Positions 1 to 9,226 of a DNA stretch of 64,000 nucleotides are shown piece by piece (within the stretch, counting starts at the first letter, position 1; each line of letters starts with the position of its first letter). The notes beneath the pieces are model-generated. The model saw only the letters and a list, made by a program, of their open reading frames with translations, had not been told where the DNA came from and searched no databases. The DNA lies in NCBI GenBank assembly GCA_013150955.1, contig JAADJD010000015.1, positions 1 through 64,000 on the forward strand, given 5' to 3'. A program made the translations under genes and the position numbers. This DNA comes from Calditrichota bacterium. GTDB lineage: Bacteria > Calditrichota > Calditrichia > RBG-13-44-9 > J042.

Positions 1-20
1 TTCGTTAGAAAGTTATCAGG

Positions 21-49
21 CCTCTGACAAAATTTCAGAATGTCAGAGG
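21..49. other. Short inverted repeat
   Basis: Perfect 8-bp arms CCTCTGAC (21-28) and GTCAGAGG (42-49) enclose a 13-nt loop. No T-tract follows on either strand, so it is not a clear terminator. It lies beyond the truncated end of the ybaK-like fragment, and nothing else is recognisable in bases 1-70. Confidence 0.35.
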
Positions 50-70
50 AATCAGGAGGGGGAGTACGCT

Positions 71-92
71 CTAATGCATTATTTGGGTTTAA
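71..92 (+). repeat. Right-end fragment of dispersed intergenic element
   Basis: This short stretch matches the right terminus shared by the element family (TAATGCATTATTTGGGTTTA). No other part of the element is present here. It forms the 3' end of the truncated ybaK-like reading frame on the minus strand and supplies its stop codon. Confidence 0.6.
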
Positions 93-237
93 GGATGACC
101 GTTTTGGCGAACTTCTTCCCAGGAACATGAAGGGTGGCCGCCAGCTCCTGAGCGGTATAAGCGCGGGAATGCACCATGATAATGTACTTCACTCCATGTT
201 CATCCAGAAATTCCGTTAAACGTTTTTTGATTGGCAT
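79..237 (-). pseudogene. Truncated YbaK/EbsC-like (prolyl-tRNA editing) gene fragment
   Basis: A 52-residue frame starts at the ATG at 237, with a good ribosome site (GGAGG, about 7 nt upstream on the minus strand). It reads [18 protein letters not shown], then [20 protein letters not shown]. This matches the N-terminal part of YbaK/EbsC-type aminoacyl-tRNA deacylases as I know them, which are normally about 150-160 residues. The frame ends KPK-stop inside the right end of the dispersed repeat, so roughly two thirds of the domain, including most of the editing pocket, is missing and no continuation is seen to the left. A short real peptide is possible, but a gene cut off by the repeat is the simpler reading. 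Confidence 0.7.
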
Positions 238-912
238 GTGTCCTCCAGGGTTGGTTTAAAGTACTCCGAATTTTAGGCTACATTTTATGTTACTCTTCCA
301 TGATGGAAAAAGTTGCTCCGGCCAGTTCCTACCCTCCCCGACATGACCCGAAGGTGTCAACGAAAGTTGACAAATTGGAATGGTTTTGTCCAGATCTGTA
401 ATTCCCCAAAACGAAAGGCGGGTGCAAGTCTGCAACACAGGGGCGGTCAAGTGGTAACTTTTGCCACTGATTTCCTGTTTTTCTGTTGCAATTTTTGCCA
501 CTTCTGCGAATAAAAACACCGATTTTTTAAGCCTTTCGTGAACTGGTACAAAATTTGTAAAAGAATAAATTGGGACAAGGAGGGGAGAGCCTCAGGACGA
601 GACCTATCGTGCATGGCTTACCAGGATGGATGATGGGCTCCAGGCAAGGGAGCCCCCCGGCGGTCAACAGGAATTGACTGCCGGTTCTGGCATTTCTTTA
701 TCGAATTATTTCAACATGGCTCGGGTCGGAGGAACCATGATGAGATGGTTCCAGATGATCCCAACGCAACGCCACTTGCAGACGAATCCAGTGGGTGTGT
801 GGGGAATCTGCCATTGTCGCAGAGATGGATACGAATGCCCTGTTTTCCCCAGGGCGTTTGCAGTCCCGAATGCATCAAATTTCACTCAAACCAAAACTCG
901 GAGGGGTGAGTT
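238..912 (+). other. Intergenic region with hairpin-rich leader of the VWA gene
   Basis: No convincing gene is present. The right half carries four successive inverted repeats upstream of the VWA gene: 635-641/649-655 (7 bp), 657-667/674-684 (11 bp with one mismatch), 731-737/746-752 (7 bp) and 837-842/850-855 (6 bp). A ribosome site (GGAGGGG) sits just before the ATG at 913. I could not pick a firm promoter. The left part (about 250-560) is AT-rich in places and shows nothing else. Confidence 0.4.
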
Positions 913-3771
913 ATGAGACCGCTTTTTCGTTTGTTGGCCGTGGTGTGTATGTTGGGATTTCTGGGGTTGATGGTCGGTCCGGCGACCGGGGCGGAAAAGA
1001 TCAATCCCGGTAAAATCGATCTGGTGGTGTATGTGCATTACAACGAGCCGGATCTGGCATCTTGGCATCCCATCTTCGAGGAATTTTCCAAACGCCTGTA
1101 CAATGCCACGGAGAAACAGTTGCAGATTGGCAAAGTGCTCATCTCTGCCTGTAATTTCTCCCGGGAACAGGCTGATGTATGGATCCTGGGTGGGGATGGC
1201 TGTTCCTCCTCTCCCGTGCTGGGATACGGGGTGCCCAACGTGCACATGACCATCTACCAGTCTCACAAAAGTTTAACCGACAGCATGATGGGGGCCTTCG
1301 GGTTACTGCAGGCATTTGCCCATTATGCTTTTGGATTGTACGATGAGCATCGTGGCAAAGTGAATGGCAGTGGACCCTGGGTGTGGGATGATCGGTTCTT
1401 CTGCGTTTCCAACGATGATCCCTTTGCCTCGGTAATGGACGGTGGGTCTTCTATTCTGGTAAAGAATCACCGTCTGGAATTTTGTACGGATCCGGCACTG
1501 GGATGGCCCACTTCCCACCAGACGGGCTATCAGGACGCCATGGGGAATCTGATCGAAACCGCCCAGCAATTGCTGAATGGTGAAGACAGCTGGTCAACCA
1601 TCGTGCGCAATACCAACCTGTCCTATCCCGATACGGTGCCCGTTGATGACATTTCCGGCTACGAACCCATCGAGTTTGTGATTGTGGATCCCATCAGTCG
1701 TCTGGTGGTGTGTATCGACCGTTCCGGCAGTATGTATGGGGAAAAGATTGAACTGGCCAAGGTGGGGGCCAAAATTTTTGTGGATCTGGCCCATTTTGGC
1801 GAACACCTGTCGGTAACCTCCTACGCGTACAGCGGTACGGTAGAATATCCGATGCAGGAACTGGTCGATCAACAGGATAAGGATGAAGCCAAGGCGGCTA
1901 TTGATCGACTGGTGGCCAGTGGTGCAACCAGCATTGGATCGGGGTTGCGCGTTTCTCTGAACGAAATCACCGGAAATGGCACCAATCCACCGGGTTGCAC
2001 CGAAGTGATTGTCCTGCTGTCCGATGGTCGGCACAACTACGGCGAATCTCCCTATGATGTGTTGCCGGACATCATCGAACGGGGGGCCAAGGTATACACC
2101 ATTGGTCTGGGGAATGATGTGGATGCTGATCTGATGTCGGATATTGCCTTCCAGACGGGGGGTACCTACCATTTTGCCGACAGCGAGCAGGATCTGGCAC
2201 AGATCTTTACCATCATTTATGCCAAAGCCCGTTCGGAAGATCTTTACGCTTCGGAATCCGGTGAAATTCAACAGGGCGAAGTAAAAACCAGCAACACGTT
2301 AGTGGATGTGTTCACCAACGAAATCACCTTCGAGCTGAACTACCCGGCGAACAGTGAGCTGACGTTTTCGCTGGTAAGCCCTTCGGGTCAGGTCATCGAT
2401 TCTTCCACGGCCAGCGGGAATGTGGAATTTGTAAAAGGCACTGCTCATCAGTACTACCGCATCGTCAATCCCGAAACGGGTGAATGGGTGACCACCATTA
2501 AGGGGGACAATATCACCAGTCCCACCACCTACAGCATGATTGCATTTGGTAACAGCGATGAAGTGTCCACTTATGCCGGGCCAATCAAGAGCACGTTTAC
2601 CTATCCGGAACCGGTGATCATCCGGGCGTCCGTATATGCCGGTGAGCCGGTCACCGGTGCCAAGGTGTACGGCGTTGTGGTGCGTCCGAATAATACCACC
2701 ACCACCATTCGCCTGTATGATAATGGCGATGCGGCCAATGGGGACGAAGTTGCCGGCGATGGGATCTACTCGGCGATCTTCAACGACTTTGCCGGTGCTG
2801 GAAGCGGTTCCTATACCTTTAAGATCACCATCAAGAATGACGACGGCACGCAAGCCGACAAGGATCAACTCCCGTTTGTTGAGGAAGGCTGCGATTTCGA
2901 CCCGCAACAGGTACCGGCTTTCGTGCGCGTGGAGGAATTCTCCACCGTTATCAACAACGTGCCCGAAGTCCTGGTGATGAAGGAGTTCAACATCGATTTT
3001 GCCCGCATCGTGTTCAAGCACGAGCATCGAGTCTATGTGCAGGGTAATTTTGTGCTGAACGATAATTCCAATGGCTTTAACCCGGTGAATGAAGAAGTGA
3101 TTTTCAAGGTGGGCGATTTTGTAACCGTGATTCCGCCCAATTCCTTCCAGATTGTTGAAGGATACCGCAAATTCAAACTGGGTGCGAAAGACACCACCAT
3201 CTACCTGTATCAGAGTGCCGATGGCAAGGAAAACATGTACATCGTGACCGTGGATGGTATCAACGGGCTGTTTGGTTATGCCGGCGTGGGCATGGATATG
3301 TCCTCCACCTATGCCAAAGGGCCCAAGGGTGTGCCGATCGAATTGCAGATCGGAGACGACCTGGGCAACACGGCCATTGACATGAAAGAAGTGCGGCCGC
3401 GGCGCTGGGAATATGGCGAACGGGTCCGCCTGTCCGACTTCCATGATGAAAGCCTGGCCGAAAATGTGGAGGTACCGCTGGAATTTAATCTGGCACCCAA
3501 CTATCCCAACCCGTTCAACCCCGAAACCCGCATTCCGTTCTCGGTGGCGGAACGGGCTCACGTGACCATCCAGGTGTTTGATGTGAATGGCAAATTAGTG
3601 CGGACACTGTACAACGGCATGGTCAATCCCGGAACTCACTGGGTGGTCTGGAACGGGCAGGATGAGACCGGTAACAGCGTGGCCAGCGGTGTCTACATCT
3701 ACCGGATGACCGCAGTGAGCGAGAAAGGCGAACAGTACATCTTCAACCAGAAGATGATGTTACTGCGTTAA
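913..3771 (+). CDS. Secreted VWA-domain protein, CLCA-like, with type IX sorting domain
   Basis: A 952-residue protein with an N-terminal signal peptide (hydrophobic residues about 5-26, ending near ATGAEK). Residues about 30-255 resemble the N-terminal region of CLCA proteins, including a segment AFAHYAFGLYDEH near residue 131. A von Willebrand A domain follows at about 260-440 with the MIDAS motif DRSGSM near 269. Beta-rich domains come next, and from about 855 a sorting module beginning NLAPNYPNPFNPE. CLCA metalloprotease regions normally carry HEXXH; here the equivalent stretch reads QAFAH, so the first His and the Glu appear lost. It is probably exported by the Sec and type IX systems to the cell surface. 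Substrate and function are unknown. The start is supported by GGAGGGG just upstream; a terminator follows the stop. Confidence 0.8.
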   Translation: MRPLFRLLAVVCMLGFLGLMVGPATGAEKINPGKIDLVVYVHYNEPDLASWHPIFEEFSKRLYNATEKQLQIGKVLISACNFSREQADVWILGGDGCSSSPVLGYGVPNVHMTIYQSHKSLTDSMMGAFGLLQAFAHYAFGLYDEHRGKVNGSGPWVWDDRFFCVSNDDPFASVMDGGSSILVKNHRLEFCTDPALGWPTSHQTGYQDAMGNLIETAQQLLNGEDSWSTIVRNTNLSYPDTVPVDDISGYEPIEFVIVDPISRLVVCIDRSGSMYGEKIELAKVGAKIFVDLAHFGEHLSVTSYAYSGTVEYPMQELVDQQDKDEAKAAIDRLVASGATSIGSGLRVSLNEITGNGTNPPGCTEVIVLLSDGRHNYGESPYDVLPDIIERGAKVYTIGLGNDVDADLMSDIAFQTGGTYHFADSEQDLAQIFTIIYAKARSEDLYASESGEIQQGEVKTSNTLVDVFTNEITFELNYPANSELTFSLVSPSGQVIDSSTASGNVEFVKGTAHQYYRIVNPETGEWVTTIKGDNITSPTTYSMIAFGNSDEVSTYAGPIKSTFTYPEPVIIRASVYAGEPVTGAKVYGVVVRPNNTTTTIRLYDNGDAANGDEVAGDGIYSAIFNDFAGAGSGSYTFKITIKNDDGTQADKDQLPFVEEGCDFDPQQVPAFVRVEEFSTVINNVPEVLVMKEFNIDFARIVFKHEHRVYVQGNFVLNDNSNGFNPVNEEVIFKVGDFVTVIPPNSFQIVEGYRKFKLGAKDTTIYLYQSADGKENMYIVTVDGINGLFGYAGVGMDMSSTYAKGPKGVPIELQIGDDLGNTAIDMKEVRPRRWEYGERVRLSDFHDESLAENVEVPLEFNLAPNYPNPFNPETRIPFSVAERAHVTIQVFDVNGKLVRTLYNGMVNPGTHWVVWNGQDETGNSVASGVYIYRMTAVSEKGEQYIFNQKMMLLR

Positions 3772-3816
3772 GGCGATTACCTGTTGTTTTTGGGCATACC
3801 TGGCCTCGAGCAACGC

Positions 3817-3856
3817 TCACCCTCCTTCCCTCAGTGGAAGGGGGGTGATTTTTTTT
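3817..3856 (+). terminator. Rho-independent terminator after the VWA gene
   Basis: Thirteen-base arms at 3817-3829 and 3836-3848 pair around a 6-nt loop, followed by a run of eight T. It lies about 45 nt after the stop codon of the VWA gene. Confidence 0.85.
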
Positions 3857-4180
3857 ACCCGGATTTTGCATTTGCCCACGACTGACGCGAATCTACAGGA
3901 ATACTAAACCCAGATTATGCAATAGCCTACGAATGACACGAATTACAACGAATAAAAATAATAAACCCAGATTATGCATTAGAACCACGAATTGCACGAA
4001 TGAACACCAACAAAAATTAAATTGCACTTGATTCTATCCGGATGAAAATGTTTTCCCGGATACATTCGCTATATTGTTGATGTTATTCGAATTCAATCGT
4101 ATGATTCGCGGTTTATTGCATTATTTAGGTTTATTTGTGTTCATTCGCGTTATTGGTGGTTTAAAACGCAATTTGGGTTT
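3857..4180 (+). repeat. Dispersed element cluster (two left ends, full copy, right end)
   Basis: The order is a degenerate left-end fragment (3857-3900), a second left end (about 3906-3961), a full copy of the 'ACCACGAATTGCACG' subfamily (3963-4132), and an extra right end (4133-4180). This nested layout suggests repeated insertion or recombination between copies. The rest of the gap to the symporter gene (4181-4378) shows nothing recognisable. Confidence 0.8.
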
Positions 4181-4395
4181 CATTAAGTTCAGGATTAACA
4201 AACATTGGAAAAGCCCTTTTCTTTTTCCAGGATTTTCCGTAATCTTTACCGCAAAATTTGGGGTTTGATGGCGATGGTGAAGAGCGGATGAGCGACCGGC
4301 TGAATAAACCAATCAATCCAAAGATCCGGTGGGTTTCGCCATGGTCTGAGGTTCACGGGAAATCCATGGGTTTACCTTAGCAGGAGAAAGCGTCC

Positions 4396-6012
4396 ATGAT
4401 TTTGAATCTGGCCTGGATGGATCTGGTGGTCATTTTCCTTTATTTTGCCATCATTTTTGCCATTGGATTTTATTTTTCCAGGAAAGAAAAAACGTCGACC
4501 GACTACTTTCTTGCGGGACGGCATGTGGGGTGGTTTGCCATCGGAGCCTCTTTATTTGCGTCGAATATATCCAGCGAACATTTTATTGGTCTGGCGGGAT
4601 CGGGAGCCGCGTCTGGCATGGCGGTGGGGCATTTCGAATGGCTGGCCAGCCTGATCCTGTTGATTCTGGGCTGGGTGTTCGTCCCCTTTTATCTTCGCTC
4701 CCGCGTGTTCACCATGCCCGAATTTCTGGAACGCCGTTACGGAAGCGCCAGTCGCTGGTATCTGACCACGGTTTCCATTCTGGCCTATGTGTTGACCAAA
4801 ATTTCGGTCACCCTGTTTGCCGGGGGATTGTTGCTGGAACAGGTGCTGGGTTGGGACATGTACACCTCGGCGATCGTCATGGTGATTGCCACTGGCATTT
4901 ACACCATTGCCGGCGGCCTGGGAGCGGTCATTTACACCGAACTTATTCAAACATTTGTGTTGATCGGTGGAGCGGTGGTGCTGACGGCCATTGGATTGCA
5001 CGAGGTGGGGGGCATCTCGGGATTGCAGCAGGCGGTTCCCGCCGATTTTTTCCACATGTTCAAACCGATGGACGATCCCGATTTCCCCTGGACGGGCATC
5101 GTATTTGGGGCACCCATTCTGGGCATCTGGTACTGGTGCACCGATCAATTCATCGTTCAGCGGGTGCTGTCCGCAAAATCCATCGATCATGCCCGATCGG
5201 GAACCATTTTTGCCGGATTCTTAAAGATTCTGCCGGTATTTATTCTGGTGGTGCCCGGCATTATTGCCCGCGCGCTTTACCCCGATATCACCGGCGATCA
5301 GGCCTATCCGGCCCTGGTCACCCGTCTGTTACCAGTTGGATTGAAAGGCATTGTGGTTGCCAGTCTGTTAGCGGCGTTGATGTCCTCCCTGGCTTCCTGC
5401 TTTAATAGCAGTTCCACCCTGTTTACCATGGATGTGTATAAAAAGTGGAGACCTGAGGCCAGCGAGCGTCAGCTGGTGCTGGTGGGACGCACCGCCACCA
5501 CCGTACTGGTGGTTCTGGGAATATTGTGGGTACCCTTTATCAAGTACATTTCGTCCCAGCTGTATATTTACCTGCAGAGTGTTCAGGCTTATATCAGTCC
5601 CCCCATCGCAGCGGTGTTTTTACTCGGCGTTTTCTGGACGGGGGCAAACAGCAGGGGAGCCATTGCCTCACTGTTAACCGGGCTTTTCTTTGGTGCCCTG
5701 CGGTTGATTCTGGAATTGATGCACAAGCAATCGCCGTTTGAATGGGAATTGCTGCGGTGGTTTGCTGAGGTGAACTTCCTGCATTTTGCGATTCTCCTTT
5801 TCATCGTTTGTACGCTGGTTCTGGTGCTGGTCAGCAAGTTGACCGGACCTCCTTCGCGCGACAATGTGCAGGGCTTAACTTTCCGTTATGCCGATGAGGG
5901 TTCTTCCCCGCAGGCTTATGCCCACGAACATCCCCGATGGCGACGGGTAAATATAATCCTGAGCGGTCTGCTGATTCTGACCATGCTGACGTTGTGGTGG
6001 ATATTCTTTTAA
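4396..6012 (+). CDS. Sodium:solute symporter (SSS/SLC5 family)
   Basis: This 538-residue integral membrane protein has about 13-14 hydrophobic segments. Near residue 50 it carries GASLFASNISSEHFIGLAG, the conserved second-helix region of sodium/sugar and related SSS symporters; a typical 'STDYFLAGR' segment precedes it. It should couple inward sodium flow to uptake of a sugar or other small solute across the inner membrane; the substrate cannot be read from sequence. Length is normal for the family. An AGGAG ribosome site lies about 10 nt before the ATG. It stands alone between two clusters of the dispersed repeat, and its stop codon TAA directly joins the downstream cluster. Confidence 0.88.
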   Translation: MILNLAWMDLVVIFLYFAIIFAIGFYFSRKEKTSTDYFLAGRHVGWFAIGASLFASNISSEHFIGLAGSGAASGMAVGHFEWLASLILLILGWVFVPFYLRSRVFTMPEFLERRYGSASRWYLTTVSILAYVLTKISVTLFAGGLLLEQVLGWDMYTSAIVMVIATGIYTIAGGLGAVIYTELIQTFVLIGGAVVLTAIGLHEVGGISGLQQAVPADFFHMFKPMDDPDFPWTGIVFGAPILGIWYWCTDQFIVQRVLSAKSIDHARSGTIFAGFLKILPVFILVVPGIIARALYPDITGDQAYPALVTRLLPVGLKGIVVASLLAALMSSLASCFNSSSTLFTMDVYKKWRPEASERQLVLVGRTATTVLVVLGILWVPFIKYISSQLYIYLQSVQAYISPPIAAVFLLGVFWTGANSRGAIASLLTGLFFGALRLILELMHKQSPFEWELLRWFAEVNFLHFAILLFIVCTLVLVLVSKLTGPPSRDNVQGLTFRYADEGSSPQAYAHEHPRWRRVNIILSGLLILTMLTLWWIFF

Positions 6013-6352
6013 CCCTCATGAATGCATTAGCCTACGAATGACACGAATTCACACAAATAAAATAATCCCAGATTATGCATTAAAACCACGAATTACACGA
6101 ATTAACACCAATAAAAATAATAGAATGCACTTGATTTTATCTGAATGAAAATGTTTTCCTGGATATATTCGCTATTTTATTGATTTTATTCGAATTCATT
6201 CGCGTGATTCGTGGTTTAACGCATTATTTGAGATAATCAATTCCACTTGATGATGTCTGAATGAAAATTTGTTTCATGGCTTATTCGCGATTTTGTGGAT
6301 ATGGTTTGGTTGCATTCGCGTGATTCGTAGTTTAACGCATTATTTGGGATAA
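6011..6352 (+). repeat. Dispersed element cluster (left end, full copy, right half)
   Basis: A left-end fragment (6011-6065) begins at the TAA stop of the symporter. It is followed by a full copy (about 6066-6236, ending TTTGAGATAA) and then a second right half (6237-6352, ending TTTGGGATAA). Both right halves carry the same internal landmarks (GATGAAAAT, CATTCGCGTGATTCGT). The remainder of the gap to 6471 shows nothing recognisable. Confidence 0.8.
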
Positions 6353-6471
6353 ATGCACAAATTCTCCCGATTCCGCGTGAACCTCACCCTTCTTTACCCC
6401 GCATCTGGGCCCGGTTTTTCAATGCCAAGGTAAAGCTTCTCGATGTCTATGGAAAGTGTCCAGTGTTGTAA

Positions 6472-8544
6472 TCATTCAAACGCCATATTGCGAATCAGCT
6501 TTTGCATATCGTACGGTGCGGGTTCACCGCCCAGGTATTTGTGAAACCAATCCAGATGGGCATTGTAATACAGCGGCATTGATTTTACGAAATTTGGCCA
6601 GTGGCCGTCGTTTTTGAAGACGATGAGTCGCGAGGGAACGCCCATTTTCTGAAGGGCGGTAAAAAACTCCAGGCTCTGGGTGTAAGAGACCCGATAATCC
6701 CGCTCTCCGGTGATCACCAGACAGGGCGTCTTGAAATTCCGGACGAATTTGTGCGGCGACCATTTTTCGTATAAATCCGACGTCCAGGGCGTTCCCCCCA
6801 GATCCCACTGGGGAAACCACAGCTCCTCCGTGGTGCCGTAAAATGAAGTCAAATTGTAAACCCCCATCATGGCGGCCAGGGCTTTGAAGGGATGCTTGTG
6901 TCCCTGTAACCACATCATCATGTAGCCGCCGTAAGACCATCCCATGGCCCCCATGCGATTCTCATCCACATACGGCAATTTAGCCAGCGAATCGGCCACC
7001 GCCAGAATATCCTGATAAATTTTTCCACCCCAGTCGCGGGAAATGGCCTCTGTGAATGCCTGCCCGTATCCGGTAGAACCGTGGGGATTGGGGAACGCCA
7101 CGATGTAGCCCGCACCCGGGTACACCTGCCAATCCCCGCGGAAGGCATCGGCCCACATGCCCTGGGGGCCACCGTGTATGTTCAGGATGAGCGGGTACTT
7201 TTTAGACGGATCGAAATTGTGGGGCTTCACGATAAAGGTGTGGATTTTGTGTCCGGTGGGAGAGTCAATCCACATTTCTTCTGCCGGACGAATGTCCACC
7301 GAATCTTCGATGGCCTTGTTGAAGAAGGTCAATCGTTGCAGCTTTTTCCCTTTTGTGGTGGCCCGCCAGATTTCCCGCGGCTCCCCGACCGATCGTCGCA
7401 CCAGGATAATCCATTTCCCATCCGGCGTAATCTGAAAATCATCAATCGTTTTCACGTCCAGAATTTCCTGAATGCGTTTTGTTCGGATATCCACCCGGTA
7501 CAGCGGAACGTGTCCCCGGACGTCCGCCGTAAAATACAGGCTTCGGGAATCGGGTGCCCAGCGGAAATCATTCACCCAGTTGTCGAATGTTTCGGTGAGC
7601 ACGATGGTCTCCCCCGTTCGGCGATCATACAGGACCAGCCGGAAGCGATCGGATTCGTAATTGGGCACCATCTGGCGCCGAAATGCAATGTAGCGGCCAT
7701 CGGGGGAATATTGCGGATCCCCGTCGTAGGCTTCGTTGTCGTCGGTGATATTTCGTATCTGGCCATCTTCCAGGGAAATGATCCACAGGTCTTTATTGGT
7801 TGTCTCCCATTCGTTCGAGTCGCGATTGGACACCACACATATTTCCTTCCCGTCGGGAGAGATGCTGAATCCCGCACCACCCCCCAGGGAAAATGCCGGC
7901 GAATCATAGTCCCCCGGCGTTAAATCCCGATAGGTCTGGCTATCGAGTTGAAAAAGCAGGGTGTGGGTTCGCTTACCGTCCTTCCAGAAATCCCAGTGAC
8001 GGAACAGCAGCCGATCGGCCATGTGGGCCTGAATGGGCCCCTCGTCCATCGCCGTCTGAATCGCATCATTGCAATCGGGATCGGCACCACATTCCGGGAA
8101 AACGGTACTGGAAAAGACAACCGCTTCTCCATCGGGAGTGATCAGTGGATTTTGAATGCCCATGGGAAAGTCGGTAATTTGTTCCGGTTCGCCGCCGTCC
8201 ACGGGCAGGCGCCACAATTGAACGCCATCTGCTCGGGAAGACAGATAATAAAGGTAACGTCCATCCGGCGACCAGCGGGGATGAAAATCTGCCGCCGGAT
8301 TTCGGGTCATCTGTTTTAACTGGCGGCCGTCCAGGTTCATCACATAGATGTCGGCGTTGCTTTTGCCCTCCTCCAGGAAATATTCGGTCACCACAAAGGC
8401 GATGCGTTTCCCATCGGGGGATATCTGCGGGCTGTGAACATTCTTGATTCGGTACAGATCGGCAATTTGAAAGGCACGTTTTTGCGCACTGGCCAGGGCA
8501 ATCCAGGCGATCATCAACAACATCAAAATATGGCGTGGTTTCAT
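6472..8544 (-). CDS. S9 family peptidase (acylaminoacyl/dipeptidyl peptidase type), exported
   Basis: This 690-residue protein starts with a signal peptide (MKPRHILMLLMIAWIALASA). A beta-propeller of TolB/WD-like repeats follows (several SPDGKRI, SPDGRYL, TPDGKWI motifs, about residues 40-410), and then an alpha/beta-hydrolase domain. The expected triad is visible: Ser in GWSYGGYM near 535, Asp in GERDYRVSY near 611 and His in KNDGHWPNF near 644. It is likely periplasmic and would cleave short peptides, releasing dipeptides or acyl amino acids; exact specificity is not readable. An AAGGAG ribosome site precedes the ATG. No obvious operon partner: flanks on both sides are intergenic repeats. 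Confidence 0.9.
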   Translation of the reverse strand: MKPRHILMLLMIAWIALASAQKRAFQIADLYRIKNVHSPQISPDGKRIAFVVTEYFLEEGKSNADIYVMNLDGRQLKQMTRNPAADFHPRWSPDGRYLYYLSSRADGVQLWRLPVDGGEPEQITDFPMGIQNPLITPDGEAVVFSSTVFPECGADPDCNDAIQTAMDEGPIQAHMADRLLFRHWDFWKDGKRTHTLLFQLDSQTYRDLTPGDYDSPAFSLGGGAGFSISPDGKEICVVSNRDSNEWETTNKDLWIISLEDGQIRNITDDNEAYDGDPQYSPDGRYIAFRRQMVPNYESDRFRLVLYDRRTGETIVLTETFDNWVNDFRWAPDSRSLYFTADVRGHVPLYRVDIRTKRIQEILDVKTIDDFQITPDGKWIILVRRSVGEPREIWRATTKGKKLQRLTFFNKAIEDSVDIRPAEEMWIDSPTGHKIHTFIVKPHNFDPSKKYPLILNIHGGPQGMWADAFRGDWQVYPGAGYIVAFPNPHGSTGYGQAFTEAISRDWGGKIYQDILAVADSLAKLPYVDENRMGAMGWSYGGYMMMWLQGHKHPFKALAAMMGVYNLTSFYGTTEELWFPQWDLGGTPWTSDLYEKWSPHKFVRNFKTPCLVITGERDYRVSYTQSLEFFTALQKMGVPSRLIVFKNDGHWPNFVKSMPLYYNAHLDWFHKYLGGEPAPYDMQKLIRNMAFE

Positions 8545-8735
8545 GATGGGTGTCTCCTTTTTGGGTGTTGCTCCTTCATGCCATGATGATCCTAAACTAT
8601 TGGAAATCTTTCAAATAAGCAATAGATGAATAAATTTCCTCCAACCCATCGGCCCTGTATTGCCATGCTCATTCGGAAGAATGGCGGGAACCAGAACAGG
8701 GGCCACAGTAACCCACATTCTGTTCCGTAAATTTC

Positions 8736-8896
8736 AACCCAGATTTTGCAATAGCCTACGAATTACACGAATTATCGCGAACAAAAATGACATTTGATTT
8801 ATCTGGATAAAAATGGGTTCCCGTTTTTATTAACTATATTGTTGATATTTTTCGGATTCATTCGCGTGATTCGTGGTTTATTGTATGAAATGGGTT
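8736..8896 (+). repeat. Dispersed element, diverged full copy
   Basis: The left end AACCCAGATTTTGCAATAG is followed by CTACGAATTACACGAATT and a shortened centre. The right end is eroded (TTTATTGTATGAAATGGGTT). It lies between the divergently transcribed S9 peptidase and mlaE genes. The rest of 8545-9226 holds two close GAATATTC palindromes (near 9077 and 9093) and no gene. Confidence 0.75.
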
Positions 8897-9226
8897 CAAT
8901 CATGTAAAGAAATGAAGGGCAGATTGATTCCCCAAAATGGCTCCCAAACCGGTGGTGGATCTTCTCATTTTTTGCCCGAGCGGACTATTTAAATCCGATT
9001 TTTCATGTCGATTATGTTGCCTGACGGGGAAATGTGAAAAAATCATTGGTCGGCGCGGGCGAAGAGCCTAAATTGAATATTCGGTTTGAATATTCATTGT
9101 GCGTCCAATTCTGAGACGATGGAAAATGCAGGACGGGATGTTGTATCGCAACAAATTTGAAAACATCAAAACCTTAACGCGCCATAAGCGTAAGAGAAGT
9201 CTGTTACGTTGCAAAAACGAGAGAAC

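Noticed and set aside
256-916. Several open frames of 66-96 codons before the VWA gene
   Set aside because: They overlap on both strands, lack good ribosome sites and recognisable motifs, and lie in a hairpin-rich leader.
2299-3561. Long open frame antisense to the VWA gene (about 420 codons)
   Set aside because: It is the mirror of a strongly supported coding sequence with clear domains; its own translation is His/Gly-rich with no recognisable fold and no ribosome site.
4074-4312. Short open frames over the repeat cluster before the symporter
   Set aside because: They are translations of the dispersed element; the same peptide-like strings recur wherever the element occurs.
9074-9102. Pair of GAATATTC palindromes before mlaE
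   Set aside because: Two short AT-rich palindromes could occur by chance; no matching sites were noticed at other genes in the window.
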